DNA of 64,000 nt from Pseudomonas putida (GTDB lineage Bacteria; Pseudomonadota; Gammaproteobacteria; Pseudomonadales; Pseudomonadaceae), in NCBI RefSeq assembly GCF_001636055.1, contig NZ_CP011789.1, positions 3,658,001 to 3,722,000 of the forward strand, read 5' to 3'. Under the pieces are notes generated by a model, which saw nothing but the letters and a program-made list of their open reading frames with translations, did not search any database and was not told the DNA's origin. Numbering within the stretch: position 1 is the stretch's first letter; each line of letters starts with the position of its first letter. Below, in pieces: positions 34,308 to 43,624 of this stretch. The position numbers and the translations under genes are program-made.

Positions 34308-34877
34308 ATGATCCACATTCGCCCAATGACCCCGGAAGACTTCGAGCGTTTCTGGCCGACCTTCCAGGCCATCGTCCAGGCGCGCGAAACCTACGCATAC
34401 GACCCGCAGATGTCGCAGGAGCAGGCGCGCACGCTGTGGCTGGAGTTTCCGTTGCACACCCTGGTGGCCGAAGAGGATGGCGAGCTGCTCGGTTCCTACT
34501 ACCTCAAGGCCAATGCCGCCGGCCCGGGCGCGCACGTGGGCAATTGCGGATACATGGTCACACCCCGTTCACGCGGACGTGGCGTGGCACGGCTGATGTG
34601 CGAGCACTCGCAGAAGCTGGCGCGCCAGGAGGGTTTTCTGGCCTTGCAGTTCAATTCGGTAGTGGCGAGCAACGAGGTGGCCGTGGGGCTGTGGCACAAG
34701 CTCGGTTTCGAGACCGTCGGGCGCCTGCCCAAGGCTTTTCGTCATGCAGCACTGGGGCTGGTGGATTGCCTGGTGATGTACAAGTGGCTGGCCGATGAGC
34801 CGGTGACCGAGAAACCGGCGCTGCTGATCGGACGCAAGAACATCGAGGCGCGGGTATCGCGGCGCCGGGGCCGCTAG
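34308..34877 (+). CDS. GNAT-family N-acetyltransferase
   Basis: 189 aa; start MIHIRPMTPEDFERFW at 34308. The GNAT core shows the acetyl-CoA loop in GYMVTPRSRGRGVARLMCEHSQKLARQEG and the following strand-helix ALQFNSVVASNEVAVGLWHKLGFETVGRLPKAF. The substrate is unknown. A hairpin follows the gene. Confidence 0.9.
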   Translation: MIHIRPMTPEDFERFWPTFQAIVQARETYAYDPQMSQEQARTLWLEFPLHTLVAEEDGELLGSYYLKANAAGPGAHVGNCGYMVTPRSRGRGVARLMCEHSQKLARQEGFLALQFNSVVASNEVAVGLWHKLGFETVGRLPKAFRHAALGLVDCLVMYKWLADEPVTEKPALLIGRKNIEARVSRRRGR

Positions 34878-34901
34878 GCGCCCTTGAGCCTGCAGGGGAA
34901 T

Positions 34902-34927
34902 CCTCGTGCCGAGATTGCGGCACGAGG
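34902..34927. terminator. Convergent terminator hairpin
   Basis: CCTCGTGCC (34902-34910) and GGCACGAGG (34919-34927) form a perfect 9-bp stem with an eight-base loop between the convergent acetyltransferase and outer-membrane protein genes. There is no clear T-run. Confidence 0.55.
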
Positions 34928-34962
34928 CTGCCCTTACAAACGGCGTACAACCATCGAAGGCA

Positions 34963-35709
34963 TCAGAACGCCAGGCCGACCTTCACGCCAAACTCGTCAC
35001 GCTTGAGCTTGTTGTTGTCGGCAACCGGCGAGTCCTCGTCGATCTTGTACTCGGTACGGGTGTAGTACACGCCCGCCTGGATCGGCATGCTGCCTTGCTG
35101 GTTCATCAGCAGGGTGACTTCGGCATACGGGTTGGTGCGGTCCTTCATGTCGACACTGTCGCTGCCGAAGTCGTCGACCTTCAAGCGCGCACGGCCATCG
35201 ATGGTGTGACGAGCACCGACTTCGACACGCAGGGTCGAGGCATCGAACTGGTGGTTGTAACCCAGCGCGGCCTTGGCGAACGGCGACTTGTAGGTCAGCT
35301 TGGTGTCCAGGTCGTTGATCTCGGGCTCAAAACGGGTCCAGCTGTAACCGCCACCGACGATCACGTCGACGAAGTTGCGCGCATCCAGCGCGGCACGCCA
35401 GCCAAGGTCGAGGTCGGCCTGCGCCTCCTTGAGCTTGTTGTCGTTCTTCTTGCCATACTTGGCTTCGGCACCGATCTGGTAGATGAAACCGGACTCGGCC
35501 GTCATCTTGTTGCCGAAGTTGGCGAACACACCGCCTTGGCCCAGGTGCTCCTTGTCGGAGTCGCCGCCGCCTTCGAACTTGAACTTGTCGTAGGAACCGA
35601 GCAGGCCGAAGGTGAACAGGGGCTCGGTGCTGGGGGCTGCCATCGCTGCCAACGGCGCGCCGAGGAGGGCCAGGGCGCAAGTGTGACGCAGCAGTTTTCC
35701 AGTAAACAT
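34963..35709 (-). CDS. Outer-membrane beta-barrel protein of unknown specificity
   Basis: 248 aa; start MFTGKLLRHTCALALL at 35709, eight bases after GGAGAC. The signal peptide is cleaved near LAAMA-APS. The rest alternates polar and hydrophobic residues in strand-length blocks and ends in Phe (GVKVGLAF), as expected of a small barrel with about 8-10 strands. No family is recognised beyond OmpW/OprF-N-like general features. It is divergent from the cobalamin-riboswitch gene; the 477-base gap holds that riboswitch and the promoter(s). Confidence 0.72.
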   Translation of the reverse strand: MFTGKLLRHTCALALLGAPLAAMAAPSTEPLFTFGLLGSYDKFKFEGGGDSDKEHLGQGGVFANFGNKMTAESGFIYQIGAEAKYGKKNDNKLKEAQADLDLGWRAALDARNFVDVIVGGGYSWTRFEPEINDLDTKLTYKSPFAKAALGYNHQFDASTLRVEVGARHTIDGRARLKVDDFGSDSVDMKDRTNPYAEVTLLMNQQGSMPIQAGVYYTRTEYKIDEDSPVADNNKLKRDEFGVKVGLAF

Positions 35710-35864
35710 TCGCAAAAGTCTCCATGACGTTGAATAAAAAGGGCGAACGAGCGGTTCGAGACAACGTCAGTCGGAAAAGTTCGAAAAAAATCTAATAAAA
35801 ACGCGCAACCCTGCAGCCCATCACGTTTTTTCGCCTATCCAAACGATTGACTCCCCCTGCGTTC

Positions 35865-36062
35865 GATGGTCAGATGCCGCCAGTTTCAGGTGTCCTGCGC
35901 CGCCGTGCGCAGGGTGAAACGGGAAGCCGGTGCGTCTTTGCAGACAAGTCCGGCGCTGCCCCCGCAACGGTAAGCGAGCGAATCCTTCGACACACCACTG
36001 TGCTCATGCATGGGAAGGTGAAGGCTTCACGACCCTCGCAAGCCCGGAGACCGGCCTGACGC
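35865..36062 (+). promoter_or_regulatory. Cobalamin riboswitch (AdoCbl class)
   Basis: Conserved pieces appear in order: GGGTGAAACGGGAAGCCGGTG (35912 onwards), AAGTCCGGCGCTGCCCCCGC with AACGGTAAGC (about 35946-35975), and the B12 box AGCCCGGAGACCGGCCT (36041-36057). This is the standard cobalamin riboswitch layout. It ends about 125 bases before the TonB receptor start codon and should shut off that gene when cobalamin is plentiful. Boundaries are approximate. Confidence 0.92.
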
Positions 36063-36186
36063 TTCTGTTGGCAAACCCGCGGTGGGCGGGCGCAGGCCGG
36101 TGTTCGCGTGCGCGCCTGCGTGCGTGTCTGCTCGTCTTTGCGTTGTTTCCACCGGGATCCATTCATTCCTGAACCCGTGGAACGAC

Positions 36187-38313
36187 ATGTCCCGACACTT
36201 CAAGCTTCACACCCTGGCCGCCTGCATGGCCGTGTCCCTGCCGGCGCTGGCCGAGCAGCCGCAAGGCAAGGTCCTCGACCTGCCCTCGACGGCGATCACC
36301 GAGACCCGCGACGAGCAGATCGTCGACCTGGCAACCCCTACCCAAGCCGGTTCGCGCCTGAACCTCAGCGCCCTGGAAACCCCGGCCAGCACCACCAGCA
36401 TCACCGCCGAGCAGATCCAGCAGCGCGCCAACCTCACGGTGCAGGATGCAGTGACCCGATCGCCCGGCATCACCTCCGTCGGCACCCCGGGCAACGGCAA
36501 CACCGCCCTCTCCGCCCGTGGTTTCACCGGACACGCCTCGGTGATGACCCTGTTCGACGGCTCGCGCCTGTACACCGGCGCCGGCACCCAGACCTTTCCG
36601 GTCGACCCGTGGATGGTCGAGCGCATCGATGTGATCCGCGGCCCCGCCTCGGTGCTTTATGGCGAAGGCGCCACGGGCGCTGTGATCAACGTGATCCCGA
36701 AAAAACCCTTCGCCGGCGAGATCCGCAACCACCTGCGCCTGGGCTATGGCTCATGGGATCGCCAGCAACTGGGGCTGGACAGCGGCGGCAGCCTCAGCGA
36801 GCGCCTCAGCTACCGCGTGACCGTGAACAAGCAGGAAGGCAATGGCTGGGTCGACCGCACCGATTCGCGCAGCCTGGCCTTGAGTGCAGCCTTGCGCTTC
36901 GATGCCACCGACGACCTGAGCTTCACCCTCGCCCATGAGCGTGGCGACGCACAGCCCTCGAACTACTTTGGCACGCCGCTGATCGACGGCCACCTGCGCG
37001 ACAGCCTGCGCAAGAAGAACTACAACATCCAGAACGACGTGCAGCGCTACCACGACGAATGGACCCGCTTCAACACCGACTGGACCCTCAGCGACAGCGT
37101 CACGGCCAGCAACCAGCTGTACTACATCAAGAGCCGTCGGCACTGGCGCAATGCCGAGGACTACACCTGGGATCCGACCCGCGAGCAGCTGGAGCGGGCA
37201 AGCTACCTGGAGATCAAGCACAACCAGGAGCAGATCGGCGACCGCCAGAGCTTCACCTTCGATCATTCGCTATTCGGGCTGAACAGCAAGACCGTGGTCG
37301 GTGCCGAGTACAACAAGATCCGTTTCAATGTCGACAGCAACTCGCCGTACAACGATGTCGGCGGCGATTACGTCGATCCTTGGAGTCCGGCACCGGGCGG
37401 GTTCCAGAGCCAGAACGTCACACGTCCACAGACCCTCTCGACCACCCACACCTTCGCCCTGTTCGCCGAGAACCGTACCCAACTGACTGATCGCCTGTCG
37501 CTGGTGACCGGTATCCGCCGCGACCAGAACCACATAGACCGTGACAACCTGACCAACGACACGCGAGTCGACCGCAGCCTGCAAGGCGGCAACTGGCGCG
37601 CCGGCCTGGTATTCGCGGTAACCGACAACCTGTCGCTGTACGGCCAGTACTCCACCAGCGAAGACGGGGTGAGCAACCTGATCAGCCTCAGCCCGAGCCA
37701 GATCAACTACGACCTGACCGAATCGAAGCAGACCGAGCTGGGGCTCAAGCAGCGCTTCTGGGATGGGCGTGGTGAATGGACCCTGGCGGCGTATCACATC
37801 GTCAAGAAGAAGCTGTTGGTCGACGACCCGATCAGCCATGAGAAACAGCAGGCCGGCCAGCAGACCTCCGACGGCCTGGAAGCCGCGCTTGAGCTGGATC
37901 TGGGCCATCAATGGCAGGTATCGGCCAACGCCTCGGTGGTCCGCGCCAAGTACGATGACTTCGACGAGATCGTCGGCGGCATCGCCCAGGACCGCGCCGG
38001 CAACCGCCCCGCCAACGTTCCGCGCCGCACCGCCAACCTCTGGCTCAACAAGGGCTTCGGCCAGACCGTCGACGCCGGCATCGGCCTGCGCTACGTCGAC
38101 CAGCGCTATGCCGACACCGCCAACGCCTACAGCGTCCCCGGCTACACCGTGGTCGATGCCAATCTCGGCTGGCACATACTGCCTGACGTACGCCTGGGCC
38201 TGCAGTTGAACAACCTGTTCAACCGCGACTACGTGGTTGCCGCGCACAGTGGCGAACAATGGCTGTTGGGCGCGCCACGCTCGTACTTCGCAACGGTGGA
38301 CTACAGCTTCTGA
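36187..38313 (+). CDS. TonB-dependent receptor controlled by cobalamin
   Basis: 708 aa; start MSRHFKLHTLAACMAVSLPA at 36187. After the signal peptide comes a plug domain (LNLSALETPASTTSITAEQIQ, GFTGHASVMTLFDGSRLYTG, GPASVLYGEGATGAVINVI) and a barrel ending DYSF. By sequence it resembles ferrisiderophore receptors and it is about 100 residues longer than BtuB, yet the riboswitch in front says it takes up a corrinoid or something needed when B12 is low. The receptor type is clear; cobalamin as substrate is inferred from the riboswitch. Confidence 0.9.
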   Translation: MSRHFKLHTLAACMAVSLPALAEQPQGKVLDLPSTAITETRDEQIVDLATPTQAGSRLNLSALETPASTTSITAEQIQQRANLTVQDAVTRSPGITSVGTPGNGNTALSARGFTGHASVMTLFDGSRLYTGAGTQTFPVDPWMVERIDVIRGPASVLYGEGATGAVINVIPKKPFAGEIRNHLRLGYGSWDRQQLGLDSGGSLSERLSYRVTVNKQEGNGWVDRTDSRSLALSAALRFDATDDLSFTLAHERGDAQPSNYFGTPLIDGHLRDSLRKKNYNIQNDVQRYHDEWTRFNTDWTLSDSVTASNQLYYIKSRRHWRNAEDYTWDPTREQLERASYLEIKHNQEQIGDRQSFTFDHSLFGLNSKTVVGAEYNKIRFNVDSNSPYNDVGGDYVDPWSPAPGGFQSQNVTRPQTLSTTHTFALFAENRTQLTDRLSLVTGIRRDQNHIDRDNLTNDTRVDRSLQGGNWRAGLVFAVTDNLSLYGQYSTSEDGVSNLISLSPSQINYDLTESKQTELGLKQRFWDGRGEWTLAAYHIVKKKLLVDDPISHEKQQAGQQTSDGLEAALELDLGHQWQVSANASVVRAKYDDFDEIVGGIAQDRAGNRPANVPRRTANLWLNKGFGQTVDAGIGLRYVDQRYADTANAYSVPGYTVVDANLGWHILPDVRLGLQLNNLFNRDYVVAAHSGEQWLLGAPRSYFATVDYSF

Positions 38314-38326
38314 TGCCGTAGGCCTC

Positions 38327-38428
38327 GCCGGCCCTATCGCGGGACCAGCCCGCTCCCACAGGTAACCACCCTCCTAAAGACTGGTAGAGCACCTGTGGGA
38401 GCGGGCTCGTCCCGCGATAGGGCCCGGC
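38327..38428. repeat. REPIN: two inverted REP elements
   Basis: GCCGGCCCTATCGCGGGACC with AGCCCGCTCCCACAGGT (38327-38362) and its inverted partner ACCTGTGGGAGCGGGCTCGT with CCCGCGATAGGGCCCGGC (about 38391-38428). This is the same family as at 91-208, here with nearly perfect arms. It lies 13 bases after the receptor stop and may stabilise or end its transcript. Confidence 0.9.
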
Positions 38429-38494
38429 AAATCACCCCAACAATAGAGATATAAGATAACATTCCAAAATCAACTCAACTTCAGCTAAAGCCCC

Positions 38495-39646
38495 ATGCCA
38501 TCCACTCCACCCTCTTCCCGCCTGCACAGCATCGACGCCCTGCGCGGCCTGGTCATCTTGTTCATGCTACTGGACCACGTGCGCGAAACCTTCTTCCTGC
38601 ATCGCCAGGTCAGCGACCCGATGAGCATCGACGCCACCGAGCCCGCACTGTTCGCCAGCCGCACCCTCGCTCATCTGTGTGCCCCGGTGTTCGTCCTGCT
38701 GACCGGCTTGAGCGCCTGGCTCTACGGCGAAAAGCACCAGGGCCTGAGCGATGTCTCGGCGTTCCTGTTCAAGCGCGGGCTGTTCCTGGTGGTGCTGGAG
38801 TTCACCCTGGTCAACTTCGCCTGGACCTTCCAGCTGCCGCCCAGCGTGATCTACCTGCAAGTGATCTGGGCCATCGGCCTGAGCATGATCGTCCTGTCGC
38901 TGCTGGTGTGGCTGCCGCGCCCGTTGCTAATGGCCCTGGGTGTAATCATCATCGCCGGCCACAACCTGCTCGACGGCCTGCACTTTGCCCCCGGTACGCT
39001 GCTGCACGCACCCTGGGCGATTCTGCATGATCGCGGCTGGCTCGAGGTGTCGCAGAACCTGCGCCTGCGGACCTCCTATCCACTGCTGCCCTGGATCGGC
39101 GTGATCGCAGTGGGCTATGCATTGGGGCCATGGTTCGCGCGTGGCAGCGATACCGCCAAGCGCCAGCGTCAGTTGCTGTTCGCCGGTAGCGCTGCGCTGG
39201 TGGGTTTCGTCGCGCTGCGTCTGCTCAACGGCTACGGCGAGGCCCAGTGGCAGCTCTACCCCGCTCTGACGCAGACCCTGATGAGCCTGTTCAACATCAC
39301 CAAGTACCCACCGTCGCTGCTGTTCCTGCTGCTGACACTAGGTGTCGGCCTGTTGCTGCTGCGAGCCTTCGAACGCGCCGGCCAGGCACGCTGGATCAGC
39401 GTGCTGACCGTGTTCGGCAGTGCACCGATGTTCTTCTACCTGCTGCACCTTTACGCGCTGAAAGCCCTCTACCTGGCAAGCGTCGGCCTGTTCGGGCACA
39501 ACCAGGGCGAGTACTTCGGTTTCGATAGCGTGGCCGCAGTGTGGCTGGTTGCAGCGTTGCTGGCCGCCGCCCTGTACTGGCCAGTGCGGCAGTTCGCCGG
39601 ATTCAAGGCCCGCCGCCGAGACATTCGCTGGCTCAAGTATCTGTGA
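38495..39646 (+). CDS. Acyltransferase-like membrane protein (DUF1624/HGSNAT type)
   Basis: 383 aa. The N-terminus RLHSIDALRGLVILFMLLDHVRETFF is the DUF1624 (heparan-alpha-glucosaminide N-acetyltransferase catalytic) signature, where the His in LDHVRE is the suspected active residue. About ten hydrophobic segments follow; PLLPWIGVIAVGYALGPWF and VFGSAPMFFYLLHLYALK are the conserved later helices. It probably transfers an acyl group to a sugar or envelope compound. The acceptor is unknown. No partner gene lies nearby. Confidence 0.85.
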   Translation: MPSTPPSSRLHSIDALRGLVILFMLLDHVRETFFLHRQVSDPMSIDATEPALFASRTLAHLCAPVFVLLTGLSAWLYGEKHQGLSDVSAFLFKRGLFLVVLEFTLVNFAWTFQLPPSVIYLQVIWAIGLSMIVLSLLVWLPRPLLMALGVIIIAGHNLLDGLHFAPGTLLHAPWAILHDRGWLEVSQNLRLRTSYPLLPWIGVIAVGYALGPWFARGSDTAKRQRQLLFAGSAALVGFVALRLLNGYGEAQWQLYPALTQTLMSLFNITKYPPSLLFLLLTLGVGLLLLRAFERAGQARWISVLTVFGSAPMFFYLLHLYALKALYLASVGLFGHNQGEYFGFDSVAAVWLVAALLAAALYWPVRQFAGFKARRRDIRWLKYL

Positions 39647-39700
39647 GCGAAAGCGCCCGAATCGTTTACCATCGCCGCTCCCAACGACGGAAACCCCGAG

Positions 39701-39856
39701 ATGAACAGGATGATTCAGTTCGTGGTGGTGGTCGTGCTCTGCACGGCCATCGGCACGCTCTGCGAACACTTTGGCGTGAACCAGTACCTCAAATGGCTGC
39801 TGATGGCGCTGCCCGCGATCGTCTGGGTGCGCTTGCGCAATCCGATGAAGGACTGA
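39701..39856 (+). CDS. Small membrane protein (51 aa)
   Basis: ATG at 39701 opens a 51-residue frame beginning MNRMIQFVVVVVLCTAIGTL and ending VRLRNPMKD. It has two hydrophobic segments (residues about 5-20 and 32-43), so a hairpin membrane topology is likely. It starts 54 bases after the stop of the acyltransferase gene, with no strong ribosome site (CCGAG). Coding status rests on its hydrophobic pattern and codon use; its function is unknown. Confidence 0.6.
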   Translation: MNRMIQFVVVVVLCTAIGTLCEHFGVNQYLKWLLMALPAIVWVRLRNPMKD

Positions 39857-39874
39857 TCCCGGGCGACCCAGGGT

Positions 39875-40213
39875 TCAGTAGTTCGAACGGTCGTAGCCCG
39901 ATCCGTCGGTTGCGCGGATGAACGCGTCGTAGTAACTGACCAGGTTGCTGCCCTTTTCATAAAGGACGGTGGCAAAGTCGCTCGGTGCGACATTGCCCTG
40001 TTCCCAGGACCGGTTCATGTCACCGGAAAGCAGGTAGGGCAGGTAGTCTTCGTTGACGGTATCGCTGTGAAGATGCGAGCGGCCGAAGTACAGCGCCGAG
40101 ATCAGGGCAATCTGATCCTCGGCCTCCAGGTTCGATAGAAACGCCTGGGCGTCTTCGGACGAAGCGAAGGGCAGAACTGGCACGATGCCACCAATCAAGT
40201 GGTCGATATGCAT
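39875..40213 (-). CDS. Small hypothetical protein (DUF3775-like)
   Basis: 112 aa, acidic, no signal peptide. The central EDQIALISALYFGRSHLHSD and ...NVAPSDFATVLYEKGSNLVSYYDAFI segments recall a small DUF3775-type domain, which is a weak resemblance. The start ATG at 40213 has AAGGAG nearby (TCCTTG in the printed strand). It is convergent with the small membrane protein gene. Function unknown. Confidence 0.55.
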   Translation of the reverse strand: MHIDHLIGGIVPVLPFASSEDAQAFLSNLEAEDQIALISALYFGRSHLHSDTVNEDYLPYLLSGDMNRSWEQGNVAPSDFATVLYEKGSNLVSYYDAFIRATDGSGYDRSNY

Positions 40214-40391
40214 GGAGGTCTCCTTGGTCGGTACGGCCCGTATTAACCGAGCGCAACAGGCCCCACGTCAAAAACGCGGTGTTGAGCCGCTACCTGGCAG
40301 CGCAGGACACTTGCCCACGACCTTTCCCACACTGCCGCGCCTGCGGGCCTTGCAGTAAACTCACTTCCCTCGAACCTCCAGAGCCACCCCC

Positions 40392-40871
40392 ATGCCTCGC
40401 CTGCCGAAACTGCTGCTGCCCTTGCTGTTGCTCGCCACCCTCGCCGCCTGCGACCAGAAACCCACCCGCGAAGAGCGGATCCTGGCCAACCTGCCGTTGC
40501 AGGAAGCCTACGACCACAACATCGAGCGCATGGCCCAACTGCTGGCGATGACCCACCCGCAGGTGCCGCAGGACAAGATCAAGGACGTGCTGCGCAAGCA
40601 CCTGACCGTCGAGGACCAACGCAAGGACCTGTTCAAGCTCTACAGCGAGAAGAACTTCAGCGATGCCGAGTTCGACACCATCGTTGCCGCCACCCAGGAC
40701 CCGCAGAAAGCCCGGCAGCTGGGCGAGAGCGAGGAAGGCAAGCGCCTGAGCGAGAAACTGACCGGTTTGATGCGCGCCACAGCGCAGGACAAACACGTAC
40801 AGGCATTGGCTGAAGAGCGCATGCAGCAGGTGGAAGACGAGCTGTCGGAGCTGAGCGCACCCGGCAAATGA
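40392..40871 (+). CDS. Lipoprotein of unknown function
   Basis: 159 aa. A lipoprotein signal (LLLPLLLLATLAAC-DQ, lipobox LAAC with Cys at residue 20) is followed by Asp at +2, which often favours retention in the inner membrane; this rule is weaker in Pseudomonas. The rest is mostly charged helix (REERILANLPLQEAYD, EEGKRLSEKLTGLMRATAQDKHVQALAEER). No family is recognised. It lies 79 bases before a diguanylate cyclase gene on the same strand. Confidence 0.72.
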   Translation: MPRLPKLLLPLLLLATLAACDQKPTREERILANLPLQEAYDHNIERMAQLLAMTHPQVPQDKIKDVLRKHLTVEDQRKDLFKLYSEKNFSDAEFDTIVAATQDPQKARQLGESEEGKRLSEKLTGLMRATAQDKHVQALAEERMQQVEDELSELSAPGK

Positions 40872-40950
40872 AACCCGCTGGCGGCCCGTTCGTTTCGCCC
40901 CGTAGCTGACTGCACGCATTCCGAGTAATGTTGCGCAAATCGACTTGCCA

Positions 40951-42537
40951 GTGAGTTCCGGATTGCCACACGCCAAGAAAGGCCTGCGCCTGGACCTGCG
41001 CACGCTCATCCTTCTGTTGTCGACACTCACCGCCGTGGTGATGTTGCTGACCAGCTACTTCGCCAGCTATCGGGTGCAGCGACAATTGCTGATCGATCAC
41101 TCCCTGGAATCGAACCTGGTATATGCAGCCAAGCTGGCCTCGCTCACCGAACTGTTCCTGGAAGGCGCGCTCAAGCAGCTCGCGTTCAGTGCCGACACCA
41201 GTGGAGGGACGCTTGACGACACGGCCCGCCTGCAACGCGAAAGTGAACGCCTGCTGGCCCAGAGCAATGCCTTCAACTCCACCTTCTTCGTCGACAGCGA
41301 AGGTGTCCTGCGAGCGATCTCGCCCGCGCCCCTGCGCACCATGCTCGGACAACACCTGGAAACGCCGGGGTCACTGGAAGCGCTGCGTGAGCGCCGGGCG
41401 CTGATCTCGACGCCGTTCATTTCCAAGGCCAACAACCTGGTGGTAGTCGCCTCGCAGCCGATCTTCGCCAAGGACGGGCGCTACCTGGGTTATGTCGGCG
41501 GCAGCCTCTATCTACGCCAGCACAACATCTTCAACAGCCTGCTGGGTGAACATTTCTATCAGGATGGCTCCTACCTCTACGTGGTCGATCACAACCGCCG
41601 CCTGCTCTATCATCCCGACGCCGAACGGGTGGGCACGGTGGTGAATGACAACCCGCTGATCAATCAATTGCACCAAAAGCGCAGCGGCACCCAACAGTTC
41701 ACCAACAGCCTGGGCAAGGAAATGATCGCAGGCTTCGCCACGGTGCCGATCAGCGGCTGGGGCATCGTCGCCCAGCAGCCGCTGGCACAGACCGTGCAAC
41801 CGTCGCAGCGGCTGATCCTCAACGTGGTCGGCATTTCCGTACCGCTTGCCCTGCTCGGCGGCCTTGCCCTGTGGTGGCTCGCGCTGACCATCACCCGGCC
41901 ACTCTGGCAACTGGCTGCCGGCGCCCGCAGCCTGGACAAGGCCGACACCCACGAACGCATCCATGCCGTGCGTGCCTGGTATTTCGAGGCCGCCGAGCTC
42001 AAGCGTGCCCTGCTGTTCGGTTTGAACCTGTTGCAGGAGCGCATCGGGCGCCTGAACCGGGATGTACAGACCGACCCGCTCACCGGCCTTGGCAACCGTC
42101 GCCACCTGGACCTGAGCTTGTCGCTGCTGCAGGCCGATCACCTCAGCTTCTGCGTCATCGTCCTGGATATCGATCATTTCAAGCGAATCAACGACCAGCA
42201 TGGCCACGACATCGGCGACCAGGTACTGCGCTCGCTGGCCGAGCTGATGCGCACCTGTTGCCGCGAAGGCGATGTGCTGTGCCGCATCGGCGGCGAGGAG
42301 TTCCTCATGCTGCTGCCCGGTGCCAGCCTGGACGTGGCAATGAATGTCGCCGAACGCCTGCGCCGGATCGTCGCCGAAACACCGATCGCCCCGGTGGGTA
42401 CGGTGACCATCTCGCTGGGGGTCGCGCATTGTGCAAGCGACGAACAAGATCCGGCGCTGGCCCTGAACCAGGCCGACCGCGCCCTCTACGTCGCCAAGCG
42501 CAGCGGCCGCAACCGCGTGGAAGCGAGCCAGGCCTGA
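40951..42537 (+). CDS. Diguanylate cyclase with periplasmic sensor domain
   Basis: 528 aa. TM1 is residues about 17-38, a periplasmic dCache-type sensor occupies about 40-290 and TM2 about 290-312. A HAMP-like segment follows, then a GGDEF domain with active site GGEEF and product-inhibition site REGD five residues upstream. It makes cyclic di-GMP in response to an extracellular signal. No ATG starts the frame before the first TM; GTG at 40951 (or TTG at 40945) is the likely start. The catalytic motif is intact, so it should be active. Confidence 0.92.
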   Translation: MSSGLPHAKKGLRLDLRTLILLLSTLTAVVMLLTSYFASYRVQRQLLIDHSLESNLVYAAKLASLTELFLEGALKQLAFSADTSGGTLDDTARLQRESERLLAQSNAFNSTFFVDSEGVLRAISPAPLRTMLGQHLETPGSLEALRERRALISTPFISKANNLVVVASQPIFAKDGRYLGYVGGSLYLRQHNIFNSLLGEHFYQDGSYLYVVDHNRRLLYHPDAERVGTVVNDNPLINQLHQKRSGTQQFTNSLGKEMIAGFATVPISGWGIVAQQPLAQTVQPSQRLILNVVGISVPLALLGGLALWWLALTITRPLWQLAAGARSLDKADTHERIHAVRAWYFEAAELKRALLFGLNLLQERIGRLNRDVQTDPLTGLGNRRHLDLSLSLLQADHLSFCVIVLDIDHFKRINDQHGHDIGDQVLRSLAELMRTCCREGDVLCRIGGEEFLMLLPGASLDVAMNVAERLRRIVAETPIAPVGTVTISLGVAHCASDEQDPALALNQADRALYVAKRSGRNRVEASQA

Positions 42538-42601
42538 TCGCGCGGATCGCTTGCCGCCATGCCGCTGTCCAAGCTGACCGTACCCCCTCAGGAAATGTCC
42601 C

Positions 42602-43624
42602 ATGCCGCGCCTCGGTTTCGCTTGCCAGTACCGCCATCCTCACCGCGACCAATCGATCAAGACGCTGGAGGCCATTGAACGCGCCTTCAATCCGCGCACC
42701 ACCACGCTGCGGTGGCTGTCTGGCGCGAGCCAGGAAGCGGCACGTGCCAAGTTGCTGGAGTTGGTGGAGCACAACCTCGATGCCCAACTGCGCCTGCTCG
42801 ACTATGTGGCCGAGCTGCCGCCGATGTTGCACATGGTGCGCCTGTCCAGCGACCTGCTGCCGCTGTACAGCCACCCCGAGGTGGCCGCCTTCTACCGCGA
42901 GCCCCCCGTCCAGGCGATGCTGGAGCAACGCTTCGCGCGCATCGGCGATTTCGCCCGAGCGCACGACATCCGACTGTCGTTCCATCCTGGCCAGTACTGC
43001 GTGCTCGGCTCGGACCGCCCCGAAGTGGTCGAGAACAGCCTGGCCGAGTTCGAGTACCACGCCGACATGATCCGCATGATGGGCTACGGTCGGCGCTTCC
43101 AGGACTTCAAGTGCAATATCCATATCGCCGGTCGCCTGGGTGCAGCAGGCGTGCGCGCCGCCTGGCCGCGACTGTCGCAGGAGGCGCGTAATGTCATCAC
43201 GTTCGAGAACGACGAAAAGACCTATGGCGTGGACGATTGCCTGGCCCTGGCCGACCTTGCGCCTGTGGTGCTCGACATCCATCACTGCTGGATCCATGAA
43301 AATGACTACATCGACCCGCACGACCCGCGGGTTGCGCGGATCATCGACAGCTGGCGCGGCGTGCGGCCGACCATGCACTACTCGCAACCACCCGAGCGCC
43401 TGCAGGAACTGGGCTTTTGCGCCGGGGAAAAACTGACGATCAACCTGCTGCTCAAGCAGGTCAGCAAGCGCGATCTTTACCAGCACAGCGAACGTATGTG
43501 GAACGACTGGACCAATCGCTATGCTCTGCAGTTCATCGAGCGCTTCGACATCATGTTCGAGGCCAAGCACAAGAACCTGGCCACGCTGGATTTCTTCGAG
43601 CGCTATATTCAAGCACCCCAGTGA
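42602..43624 (+). CDS. uvsE: UV damage endonuclease UvsE/UvdE
   Basis: 340 aa, TIM-barrel nuclease. Metal and DNA-binding motifs of the family are visible: RLSFHPGQYCVLGS, NIHIAGRLG, ITFENDEKTYGVDD, LDIHHCWIHEND and TMHYSQP. It nicks DNA 5' of UV photoproducts, an alternative to nucleotide excision repair. The start has AGGAAATGTCC upstream. It is near the diguanylate cyclase but no functional link is evident. Confidence 0.93.
   Translation: MPRLGFACQYRHPHRDQSIKTLEAIERAFNPRTTTLRWLSGASQEAARAKLLELVEHNLDAQLRLLDYVAELPPMLHMVRLSSDLLPLYSHPEVAAFYREPPVQAMLEQRFARIGDFARAHDIRLSFHPGQYCVLGSDRPEVVENSLAEFEYHADMIRMMGYGRRFQDFKCNIHIAGRLGAAGVRAAWPRLSQEARNVITFENDEKTYGVDDCLALADLAPVVLDIHHCWIHENDYIDPHDPRVARIIDSWRGVRPTMHYSQPPERLQELGFCAGEKLTINLLLKQVSKRDLYQHSERMWNDWTNRYALQFIERFDIMFEAKHKNLATLDFFERYIQAPQ

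Noticed and set aside
32862..34535. 557-residue minus-strand frame over lpxO and neighbours
   Set aside because: The plus-strand LpxO, AhpD-like and GNAT reading frames are well supported, so this is an antisense artefact.
35710..35864. Fur box upstream of the riboswitch-controlled receptor
   Set aside because: No convincing 19-bp GATAATGATAATCATTATC-like match was found, so iron control is not claimed.
38327..38428. Possible CRISPR or insertion-sequence end
   Set aside because: The structure is a typical REPIN of the putida group, with no direct repeat array, transposase gene or spacers.
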